5,986 bases of DNA from Gammaproteobacteria bacterium. Lineage in GTDB: Bacteria; Pseudomonadota; Gammaproteobacteria; BMS3Bbin11. Below, piece by piece: positions 1 through 5,882 of this stretch; positions within the stretch are counted from its first letter, which is position 1, and each line of letters begins with the position of its first letter. The notes under the pieces were generated by a model. That model was not told where the DNA came from. It saw only the letters and a program-made list of their open reading frames with translations, and searched no databases. The translations under genes and the position numbers were made by a program. Location of the stretch: positions 1 through 5,986 of the forward strand of contig DAOVWW010000110.1 of assembly GCA_030636465.1 (NCBI GenBank), given 5' to 3'.

Positions 1-628
1 TAAATTCAACACCTGTTTCACTAACTCTGCGCCGTTCACGGCTGATTTTTTTGCGTTTGCGTGAATTCATCGTGGCCAGGAAGGCATTAAAATCGGCATA
101 AGCATCATTTTTCCAGTGGAACTGGACATCCTGTCTGATTAACAAATTTTGTTGCTGTAATAGATTGCATTCTTCGTCGCAGGGAAACAGATAATGAAGA
201 GAAGAATAGCCCTCCTGTTTTGCATAGTTAATGGCTGCACTATTAAGGCTCTGGATGGTCTTCTCCCGGTCCAAACCCGCAGCGACGAGAAAGCGCTGTC
301 CACTTACAGGAGTAAAAGGCACGGCAACAATTAGTTTTGGGTAGTAATTCAGCCCACATTGCTGCCAGGCATTGGCCCAGGCCCAGTCAAACACGTATTC
401 CCCCCAGGAATGATGCTTTTCGTACATAGGCAGGGCCGCTAGCAGGTCCCCCTTTTCATTGCGACACAGTAGATATCTGGGCAGCCAGCCAGTTTCACCA
501 GCTATGCTGGATGATTCTTCAAGGGCGCTTAGAAAGGCGTGACTGGTGAATGGGTTGCCGTCCTGATTTAACCTGTCCCAATCCGCAACAGGGATATCCA
601 ATAATGAATTCGCGATTTCGATTTGCAT
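1..628 (-). CDS. FemAB-like / GNAT-superfamily acyltransferase (COG3146 type), 3' end outside window
   Basis: Reading the minus strand from an ATG at 628 gives 209 uninterrupted codons to the window edge, so the C-terminal part is missing; from memory family members have roughly 380 residues. The visible protein matches the FemAB_like family (COG3146, often annotated as a peptidoglycan biosynthesis/recognition GNAT protein). Seen: an N-terminal NPFTSHAFLSALE segment (residues 25-37), the hallmark GEYVFDWAWA (76-85), a YYPKLIVAVPFTPVSGQRFL stretch (95-114) and the strongly basic SRKRKKISRERR motif (189-200). The protein lacks a signal peptide and should be cytoplasmic. Its substrate is unknown; related FemABX enzymes transfer aminoacyl groups, but that is not shown here. 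The gene is divergent from nadE across 90 bp. The ribosome site before the ATG is weak, but no other in-frame start fits the family N-terminus better. Family assignment is firm; biochemical role is open. Confidence 0.88.
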   Translation of the reverse strand, partial: MQIEIANSLLDIPVADWDRLNQDGNPFTSHAFLSALEESSSIAGETGWLPRYLLCRNEKGDLLAALPMYEKHHSWGEYVFDWAWANAWQQCGLNYYPKLIVAVPFTPVSGQRFLVAAGLDREKTIQSLNSAAINYAKQEGYSSLHYLFPCDEECNLLQQQNLLIRQDVQFHWKNDAYADFNAFLATMNSRKRKKISRERRRVSETGVEF

Positions 629-718
629 GGATAGAAGTGTATCATTCGCTTATCATAATAAACCCGATTTCATATGTGTGGATTTCCTGTCACATACACT
701 AATTTAAAATAGCAGAAT
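629..718. promoter_or_regulatory. Divergent intergenic spacer carrying promoters for the acyltransferase gene and nadE
   Basis: This 90-bp AT-rich spacer must hold or adjoin the promoters of both flanking genes. Possible -10 elements are TAAAAT at 705-710 and CATAAT at 654-659 for nadE, and TATGAT (minus strand, 657-652) for the leftward gene. None has a good TTGACA-like partner at 16-18 bp. Two imperfect symmetries occur: AGTGTAT (636-642) with ATACACT (694-700), and TATGTG (673-678) with CACATA (691-696). Either could be an operator half-site pair or chance. The location is supported by the divergent gene order; the individual elements are guesses. Confidence 0.4.
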
Positions 719-2371
719 ATGACGCTGAGTATAAAAATTGCCCTGGCACAACACGACAGTCTGGTTGGATATTTGCAGGGCAATGCCGACAAAATTTTAC
801 TTTGGGTAAACAAGGCGAGAGATGAGCTAGCTGCAGACATAATATTGTTTCCAGAGCTTAATCTGACCGGCTATCCGCCTGAAGATTTATTACTACGTCA
901 CGGTTTCATCACTGATACGCGTGTAGTACTGGATAGTTTAATAGAAAAAATTCATGGTATTACCGCTATTGTAGGCTGCCCCATATTGGAAAACAGTTGC
1001 TTGTACAATTCTGCTGTTATCATTAAAGATGGGGTGTCAATTGGTCGTTACGATAAGCAAAACCTGCCCAATCATAGTGTTTTCGATGAGAAGCGTTATT
1101 TCAGCGCGGGAGATCGTCCTTGCATCATTGAAACGGGTGCAGGGAAAATTGGTATTAGCATTTGTGAAGACATCTGGCAGGACGGGCCCGTTACTCAGGC
1201 AGTTCAGGCAGGTGCGGAACTGATACTGAATCTAAATGCCTCGCCCTATCACCTGGATAAAAAGACTGAACGTTTTGACGCTGTCAGCGGTCAGGCCAGG
1301 GAAAATAACATCCCGGTAGTTTACGTCAATATGGTCGGTGGGCAGGATGAGCTGGTTTTTGATGGTGGTTCATTTGCCATTGATGAGAAGGGCGAGTACT
1401 TAATGCAGGCCCCGGTCTTTGTGGAAGACTTATCTGTGATTGAGTTTATCCGTTCTGACAAGGGCCTGACTGCTATGCCATCTGTTTTGCCACCTGACTT
1501 GCCTGTCATTGAAAGCGTTTATCAGGCACTGGTGTTGGGCACCCGTGATTATGTCCAGAAAAATGGCTTTAAAGGAGCGGTGATTGGTCTCTCGGGAGGG
1601 ATAGATTCAGCATTGACACTGGCTATCGCCGGCGATGCACTCGGCGCTGAGAATGTAGAGTCTGTTTTAATGCCCTCACGCTATACCCAGGCGATGAGCA
1701 TCGAGGATGCAATTGAGCAGGCAGAAATCATGGGTGCTCATCATCAAATCATTCAAATTGAGCCCATGTTTGAAGCCTTTCTTAATAGTCTTGAGTCGAC
1801 ATTTGATTCTGCACCGGTTGATACGACTGAAGAGAATATCCAGGCTCGCTGCCGGGGCATCATTCTGATGGCAATCTCCAATAAACAGGGGCGCATTGTT
1901 TTGACCACCGGTAACAAAAGTGAAATGGCTGTCGGTTATGCTACCCTTTATGGTGATATGGCAGGGGGGTACGCCGTTATAAAGGATGTGCCCAAGATGC
2001 TCGTTTATGCACTGGCTAACTGGAGAAATGAACAGGGACAGATTATTCCTCAGCGGGTTATTGATCGTCCTCCCAGTGCTGAACTGGCCGATGATCAGAT
2101 AGATGAAGATTCGTTGCCTCCATACGATATTCTGGATGCCATACTTGAATTGTACGTAGAAAACCAATGTGGTCTGGAAGAAATAATTAATAACGGCTTT
2201 GATCGCGAGACGGTGCGCAAAGTGCTGCGCCTGGTCGATCTCAATGAGTACAAGCGTAAACAGGCTGCGCCCGGAGTGCGTATTACAAAAAAAGCTTTTG
2301 GGCGGGATCGCCGTTACCCCATTACCTCAGCCTATATGCGTCACGTGTTAGCGAATGATCCAACTAAGTGA
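719..2371 (+). CDS. nadE: Glutamine-dependent NAD+ synthetase
   Basis: This 550-residue cytoplasmic enzyme makes NAD+ from deamido-NAD+ with ATP and glutamine, the last step of NAD biosynthesis. It has the two-domain, glutamine-hydrolysing architecture. An N-terminal nitrilase/amidase domain (about residues 4-260) carries the Glu-Lys-Cys triad: Glu46 in FPELNLTGYPPEDLL, Lys113 in YDKQNLPN and Cys149 in SICEDIW. The C-terminal synthetase domain (about 265-545) carries the PP-loop SGGIDS (292-297), TTGNKSEMAVGYATLYGDMAGG (396-417; key residues Asn399, Lys400, Glu402 and Asp413) and a typical GRDRRYPITSAYM end (528-540). Length is close to the usual 540 or so. The start at 719 fits the family opening (IALAQ at residues 7-11), although the ribosome site before it is poor (AGCAG). 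It is the first gene of a pair, and the next gene starts inside its last codons. No damaged catalytic residue was seen. Confidence 0.97.
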   Translation: MTLSIKIALAQHDSLVGYLQGNADKILLWVNKARDELAADIILFPELNLTGYPPEDLLLRHGFITDTRVVLDSLIEKIHGITAIVGCPILENSCLYNSAVIIKDGVSIGRYDKQNLPNHSVFDEKRYFSAGDRPCIIETGAGKIGISICEDIWQDGPVTQAVQAGAELILNLNASPYHLDKKTERFDAVSGQARENNIPVVYVNMVGGQDELVFDGGSFAIDEKGEYLMQAPVFVEDLSVIEFIRSDKGLTAMPSVLPPDLPVIESVYQALVLGTRDYVQKNGFKGAVIGLSGGIDSALTLAIAGDALGAENVESVLMPSRYTQAMSIEDAIEQAEIMGAHHQIIQIEPMFEAFLNSLESTFDSAPVDTTEENIQARCRGIILMAISNKQGRIVLTTGNKSEMAVGYATLYGDMAGGYAVIKDVPKMLVYALANWRNEQGQIIPQRVIDRPPSAELADDQIDEDSLPPYDILDAILELYVENQCGLEEIINNGFDRETVRKVLRLVDLNEYKRKQAAPGVRITKKAFGRDRRYPITSAYMRHVLANDPTK

Positions 2372-3065
2372 GCAGCCCTTGCCCGGCAAGGCTAGTGTTC
2401 ACATCTGGAATATCTCTCTGGATGACGCACAGCTGGATTTGCCTGAGTTGTTGTCGGATGATGAACTGTCACGCTACAGTAAAATAAAACACCACAGGGC
2501 AAGGGCGGGGTTTCTGCGCACGCGGGCATCTTTACGCCTTATTTTGGCAAACTATTTACAATGCCCGGGGGCTGATCTGGTATTTGATTATAATGAAAAT
2601 GGTAAACCAGAGCTGAATCAGTTTTCTTCAGGCTCGCTAAAGTTCAACCTCAGCCATAGCGGGAACTGCTGCGTACTGGTGGTGACAGAAGAATGTGAAA
2701 TCGGCGTTGATGTTGAAAAGCTGCAGTCCGGGCGTGATTATGCAGCACTTGCACAAAGGTTTTTCACAGACGCAGAATACAGGATGATAGAAAAAAGTAT
2801 AGATGAACTGCTATTTTACAGAATGTGGGTATTGAAAGAGGCTGCAGTTAAGGCGCGTGGTATGAAATTACTGGCAGGACTCGATCGTTTTGAATGCTTT
2901 GTCGATGAGAAAAAAAAGTTGCGGATCAGAGATAAACTGGAGCATCAAGCACCAGAAAACGACTCAATCTGGCAGTGGCAGCCTGAACAGGGCATGGTGG
3001 CAGCGATTGTAGCAAGAGCTGACAAAATCAGATTTGAAGAAAAAATGCTAACATATAAATTATAA
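2355..3065 (+). CDS. Sfp-type 4'-phosphopantetheinyl transferase
   Basis: This 236-residue protein should move the phosphopantetheine arm of coenzyme A onto a conserved serine of acyl- or peptidyl-carrier proteins in the cytoplasm. Its length suits the long Sfp/EntD/Gsp class rather than the roughly 120-residue AcpS class. Seen: the ENGKPEL motif (81-87), FNLSHSG (97-103), IGVDVE (116-121; Asp119 and Glu121 are the expected Mg2+ ligands) and the W-x-x-KEA-x-x-K signature WVLKEAAVK (158-166; Lys161, Glu162). The ATG lies within nadE, overlapping it by 17 bp with no clear ribosome site, which suggests translational coupling to nadE. A TTG at 2379 is a possible later start. No polyketide, non-ribosomal peptide or fatty-acid synthase genes are in the window, so the carrier-protein target is unknown; it may act broadly on AcpP and others. 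The family is clear, but a specific gene symbol is not justified. Confidence 0.93.
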   Translation: MIQLSEQPLPGKASVHIWNISLDDAQLDLPELLSDDELSRYSKIKHHRARAGFLRTRASLRLILANYLQCPGADLVFDYNENGKPELNQFSSGSLKFNLSHSGNCCVLVVTEECEIGVDVEKLQSGRDYAALAQRFFTDAEYRMIEKSIDELLFYRMWVLKEAAVKARGMKLLAGLDRFECFVDEKKKLRIRDKLEHQAPENDSIWQWQPEQGMVAAIVARADKIRFEEKMLTYKL

Positions 3066-3121
3066 ACCTTTGATCCGGGTTGAGGGCCCTATATGTACAC
3101 AGGATGGCTTACCAGCTATGT
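3066..3121. other. Convergent spacer without a recognisable terminator
   Basis: These 56 bp separate the ends of the phosphopantetheinyl transferase gene and bamD. The stretch contains a GGGCCC palindrome but no GC-rich hairpin followed by a T run on either strand. Transcripts from both sides may end by Rho, or run into each other's 3' ends. Confidence 0.5.
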
Positions 3122-3910
3122 TCAACCATCTCCAGCCAGGGCTTTCTCGACTCGTTTTATATAGCGACTTTCAGGGAAGTTAAGTTTTAATACTCTGAGG
3201 CTATCATTTGACAGGCCAGGCATACCAATGTCGGCGTAGATGGTTGCCTGCAGGCCCAGTGCATCCTCGACTGACGGCGTGCGCTGGTAATGCTCGATAA
3301 CGTATTTTGCCCGATTCAGCGCCGCTACATAGGCCTCGATCTTCAGGTAATGACGCGCCACTTTTATTTCATGGACAGCCAGTGCTTCGAGTATGAACCT
3401 GATGCGCAGTCGTGCATCATCAGAGTATTTACTCTCAGGGAATTTTTCTATCAGAATGGAAAAGTCCTTAAAGGCCTGCAGTGCGGCTTTTGGGTCGCGG
3501 TCTGAAAAATCATAACCGCCGGTAATTCTGTCTATCATGGTATTACTATCTTTAAAATCAGCCAGTCCTTTTAAATAATAAGCGTAATCCAGGTTAGGGT
3601 GGGTAGGGTAATTGTGTATGAAGCGTTCAATGGCGGCTATAGCAGACTCGGGTTCATTGAATTTATAATAGGCGTAGGCAAGTTCTATTTCTGACTGCTG
3701 TGAATACTTTCCGAAAGGGTATCGAGCGCGCAAGGCTTCGTACTGTTTTATTGCCGCCTCCCAGTTGTTTGCCGATAATTCTTTTTTGGCACGAGAGTAC
3801 AATGTTTGGGCCGGTACCGTATCATCCAGCTTTTCATTGTCCTTAAACCAGGAACAAGCTGATAGAATCAGCGACAGTGTTAATATTAAAACGAGTTTTG
3901 TGGCGGGCAT
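3122..3910 (-). CDS. bamD: Outer membrane protein assembly factor BamD (lipoprotein, TPR)
   Basis: BamD (YfiO/ComL) is an essential lipoprotein of the BAM complex, which folds beta-barrel proteins into the outer membrane, where it works with BamA. From the ATG at 3910 the product has 262 residues (E. coli about 245). It begins with a classic lipoprotein signal: MPATK, a hydrophobic core LVLILTLSLIL, and the lipobox LSAC with Cys19 as the lipidated residue. The next residue is Ser, consistent with export to the outer membrane. The rest is TPR-like helical repeats, with the family segments RYPFGKYSQQSEIELAYAYY (63-82), DYAYYLKGLADF (108-119) and SDRDP (136-140). The reading frame stays open upstream to a TTG at 3964, but that extension would put 18 mostly polar residues before the signal peptide, so the ATG at 3910 is preferred. 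The gene is divergent from rluD, as in other gammaproteobacteria. No strong Shine-Dalgarno precedes it. Confidence 0.95.
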   Translation of the reverse strand: MPATKLVLILTLSLILSACSWFKDNEKLDDTVPAQTLYSRAKKELSANNWEAAIKQYEALRARYPFGKYSQQSEIELAYAYYKFNEPESAIAAIERFIHNYPTHPNLDYAYYLKGLADFKDSNTMIDRITGGYDFSDRDPKAALQAFKDFSILIEKFPESKYSDDARLRIRFILEALAVHEIKVARHYLKIEAYVAALNRAKYVIEHYQRTPSVEDALGLQATIYADIGMPGLSNDSLRVLKLNFPESRYIKRVEKALAGDG

Positions 3911-3968
3911 GAAGGTTTGCTGCAATAGTGTTCTGAATTGGAACTGAAGGATAACCTGAATCAAGCCT
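3911..3968. promoter_or_regulatory. Short divergent bamD/rluD spacer, promoters inferred
   Basis: Only 58 bp lie between the bamD and rluD starts (76 bp if rluD starts at 3987). Transcription of each gene must begin here or inside the other gene's 5' end. No convincing -35/-10 pair was seen on either strand. An AAGGA at 3947-3951 lies about 17 bases before the rluD ATG, too far for a normal ribosome site. Promoter presence is inferred from gene order only. Confidence 0.35.
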
Positions 3969-4955
3969 ATGGTGAAGTTAAAAGATATGCAACAAGCCGA
4001 AGTTAGCCAAATACAGCAGTCAATACCTGAGAAATGCCATGGCTTTCGTCTTGATAAGGCATTAGCAACGATGCTTGACCAGTATTCCCGTTCGACTATT
4101 CAGCACTGGATCAAAGATGGTCTGGTCAGACTGGATGGGGAATCAGTAGGACAGAGAACAAAAGTGCGTGAAGGGCAGGCGGTTGAAATTAATGTCCCTG
4201 AAGCGGTGGTCACCGAGTCAAAGGCACAGGATATACCGCTTGATATCGTTTATCAGGATGGCGATATTCTTGTTATTAACAAACCTGCAGGCCTGGTTGT
4301 ACACCCGGGTACGGGCAACCCGGATGGCACCTTACTAAATGCGCTACTACATTTTGACGAATCGCTGGCTGTGTTACCCCGGGTCGGTATAGTCCATCGT
4401 ATTGATAAAGAAACGACCGGTTTACTGGTCATAGGGCGCAATGAGCTAGCCGTAAAGAAGCTGGTAGAGGCGATACAGGAAAGAGAAGTCAACCGGGAAT
4501 ACCTTGCAGTGATTGGCTCTCAAATAGTCGCAGGCGGAACCATCGATGCACCAGTTGGTCGCCACAGTCGTGAACGCACGAAAATGGCTGTAACTAATCG
4601 TGGCAAGCCTGCTGTTACGCATTACCGTGTCGAGGAAAAATTTCGTCGCCATACGCTGGTCCGGGTTATTTTAGAAACCGGTCGTACTCACCAGATACGC
4701 GTGCATATGAACTGGAAGGGTCATCCTATTACAGGGGATCCCGTCTACGGTAAACGTTTGCATGTACCGCCTGCGTCATCAGAGCAATTGATCGATACTT
4801 TACGCAGTTTCAAACGACAGGCTCTGCATGCTGAAACTCTGGCCCTGGATCATCCTGTCAGTGGTGAGCGCCTTAGCTGGACCGTAGAGGTACCAGCAGA
4901 CATGCAGGCACTGATAGAGGCGCTTAGAAAGGACAAGAAGGAACATGCCGCATGA
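3969..4955 (+). CDS. rluD: 23S rRNA pseudouridine synthase RluD
   Basis: RluD isomerises uridines to pseudouridine in helix 69 of 23S rRNA (1911, 1915 and 1917 in E. coli), which matters for late 50S assembly and termination. The 328-residue product has an N-terminal S4 RNA-binding domain (about residues 26-90: RLDKAL, then SRSTIQHWIKDGLVRLDG) and a catalytic RluA-family domain. Key motifs are VINKPAGLVVHPG (102-114), NPDGTLLNALLH (117-128), the catalytic HRIDKETTG (143-151; Asp146), GRTHQIRVHM (238-247) and GDPVYG (256-261). Length matches E. coli RluD (326). The long QDIPLDIVY and VHPGTGNPDGTLLNALLH matches favour RluD over RluA or RluC. An in-frame ATG at 3987, with GGTGAAG upstream, would give an N-terminus of E. 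coli length and is a credible alternative. It overlaps pgeF by 11 bp, so the two are probably cotranscribed. Confidence 0.95.
   Translation: MVKLKDMQQAEVSQIQQSIPEKCHGFRLDKALATMLDQYSRSTIQHWIKDGLVRLDGESVGQRTKVREGQAVEINVPEAVVTESKAQDIPLDIVYQDGDILVINKPAGLVVHPGTGNPDGTLLNALLHFDESLAVLPRVGIVHRIDKETTGLLVIGRNELAVKKLVEAIQEREVNREYLAVIGSQIVAGGTIDAPVGRHSRERTKMAVTNRGKPAVTHYRVEEKFRRHTLVRVILETGRTHQIRVHMNWKGHPITGDPVYGKRLHVPPASSEQLIDTLRSFKRQALHAETLALDHPVSGERLSWTVEVPADMQALIEALRKDKKEHAA
4935..4941 (+). promoter_or_regulatory. Ribosome binding site of pgeF
   Basis: AAGAAGG ends three bases before the pgeF ATG at 4945. It is the clearest Shine-Dalgarno-like stretch among the genes here, though closely spaced, and lies inside the last codons of rluD. 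It supports the 4945 start over an in-frame GTG at 4963, which has no purine-rich leader. Confidence 0.5.
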
Positions 4956-5712
4956 CTGGGTAGTGCCAGACTGGCCGGCACCTGCCCATGTTCGCGCTAT
5001 CAGCACTACACGCAGTGGTGGTATCAGCAAGGGGCCGTACAATAGTATGAATCCGGCTGATCATGTCAATGATCTTGTTCAGGATGTAGCTGAAAACCGT
5101 TTATTGTTGCAGCAATCGCTAGCTCTCGATTCTCCCCCCCATTGGCTAGAGCAATTCCATTCGACGAAGATTGTTGATCTGGATCAGAATAACAGTGACG
5201 TTAAAGCGGATGGCAGTACCACTAAAAACGTAGACACACATTGTGTAGTCATGACTGCCGATTGTCTGCCTGTGCTGTTGACCGATAGTAACGGGCAGCG
5301 GGTGGCAGCTATCCATGCTGGCTGGCGCGGACTCGCAGACGGGATACTTGAAGCAGGTGTGCAGCAGTTTAATGAAACGGAAAATGTTCTGGCCTGGCTG
5401 GGGCCGGCTATAGGGCCAGAGAAGTTTGAGGTCGGGGCAGAAGTGATCGATATGCTGGCAGCCGGGGTGGAGATTAAAGCCGGCTGGTTTAAACCATCGC
5501 CAAACAATGGCAAGTGGCTGGTAGACCTGTATGCGCTGGCACGAATACGCTTACAGCAAGCTGGAGTGAACGATATTTACGGTGGCGGTTTCTGCACTTT
5601 TAATGACGAGAAACGTTTTTTTTCTTATCGTCGGCAGGGGCACTGTGGTCGGATGGCAACACTGATCTGGCGTCATCAGCAGGCCGACGGCGGACAAACA
5701 TCACCATCTTGA
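4945..5712 (+). CDS. pgeF: Peptidoglycan editing factor PgeF (YfiH, multicopper-oxidase-like laccase fold)
   Basis: PgeF/YfiH proteins are cytoplasmic metal-dependent enzymes. In E. coli the protein removes wrongly added L-Ser from UDP-MurNAc precursors; homologues have also been described as laccases or purine nucleoside phosphorylases. The 255-residue product shows the family's metal-site residues: His72 in EQFHS, Cys107 in MTADCLPVLL and His124 in AAIHAGWRGL. Other family segments are STTRSGG (20-26), LAWLGPAIGP (149-158), FEVGAEV (161-167) and the C-terminal RFFSYRR (224-230) and GRMATLIW (235-242). The usual EQ-x-HG is EQFHS here. After IW the protein carries about 13 extra polar residues compared with E. 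coli. The N-terminus (five residues before VVPDWP) matches the family. It follows rluD with an 11-bp overlap, and its last 113 bp are antisense to the small membrane-protein gene downstream. A T8 run (5617-5624) encodes Phe-Phe in frame. Confidence 0.94.
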   Translation: MPHDWVVPDWPAPAHVRAISTTRSGGISKGPYNSMNPADHVNDLVQDVAENRLLLQQSLALDSPPHWLEQFHSTKIVDLDQNNSDVKADGSTTKNVDTHCVVMTADCLPVLLTDSNGQRVAAIHAGWRGLADGILEAGVQQFNETENVLAWLGPAIGPEKFEVGAEVIDMLAAGVEIKAGWFKPSPNNGKWLVDLYALARIRLQQAGVNDIYGGGFCTFNDEKRFFSYRRQGHCGRMATLIWRHQQADGGQTSPS

Positions 5713-5836
5713 ACCACAACAGGGCGGGCAGAAAGCCAAATATAACAAAGCGCCAGAGCATGGCGGCGACATCAGGCCAGTAGCTGACCGATACCATAAG
5801 AATGACATATAGCCAGGCGATGATGATTATATGCAT
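5600..5836 (-). CDS. Small two-helix inner membrane protein, function unknown
   Basis: The 78-residue product has two hydrophobic segments: about residues 2-19 (IIIIAWLYVILMVSVSYW region) and 23-47 (AAMLWRFVIFGFLPALLWF region). A basic RRR follows at 49-51 and then a polar tail rich in Asp, Ser and Lys. By the positive-inside rule the tail should be cytoplasmic, giving a helical hairpin. I recall similar short AWLYV-type membrane proteins in beta- and gammaproteobacteria, but no function is known to me. Both helices lie almost wholly in sequence not used by pgeF, which argues that this is a real gene and not a shadow. The tail from about residue 42 is antisense to pgeF. The ATG directly follows an in-frame TGA, so no longer form is possible from an upstream ATG. 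The leader lacks a clear ribosome site (AAAAGA lies about 8-13 bases upstream). It probably shares a transcript with the DUF3330-like gene 46 bp upstream. Confidence 0.68.
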   Translation of the reverse strand: MHIIIIAWLYVILMVSVSYWPDVAAMLWRFVIFGFLPALLWFKMVMFVRRRPADDARSVLPSDHSAPADDKKKNVSRH

Positions 5837-5882
5837 TCAAAAAAATCTTTTAATTTCAGTAGTTTCAACATCACCAGCGTAC
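5837..5882 (-). other. Spacer between the two small minus-strand genes, with a T7 run and a mini-ORF
   Basis: On the minus strand the spacer reads GGTG-ATG and then a 14-codon ORF (ATG at 5871, stop TAA ending at 5827) that overlaps the membrane-protein start by 10 bp in another frame. A run of seven T (minus strand) sits just before that start. There is no hairpin next to the T run, so it does not look like an intrinsic terminator. Confidence 0.35.

Noticed and set aside
675..695. CRP-like site (TGTG...TCACA) before nadE
   Set aside because: The half-sites are 8-10 bases apart instead of the required 6, and the left half is not TGTGA.
1676..2167. 163-codon open frame on the minus strand inside nadE
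   Set aside because: It lies entirely antisense to conserved synthetase-domain codons, and its translation shows no recognisable domain. It is a shadow of nadE.
3088..3093. GGGCCC palindrome in the convergent spacer as a terminator stem
   Set aside because: It is a perfect 6-bp palindrome with no loop and no following T run, so it cannot form a terminator hairpin.
4800..5042. 80-codon minus-strand open frame across the rluD/pgeF junction
   Set aside because: Both sense genes are well supported here and overlap each other. The antisense translation has no family resemblance.
5184..5513. 109-codon minus-strand open frame inside pgeF
   Set aside because: It is antisense to the conserved pgeF core, and its Ser/Pro/Ala-rich composition is typical of a shadow frame.
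5617..5624. T8 run as a possible intrinsic terminator
   Set aside because: It lies within pgeF codons (Phe-Phe in RFFSYRR), and no GC-rich hairpin precedes it.
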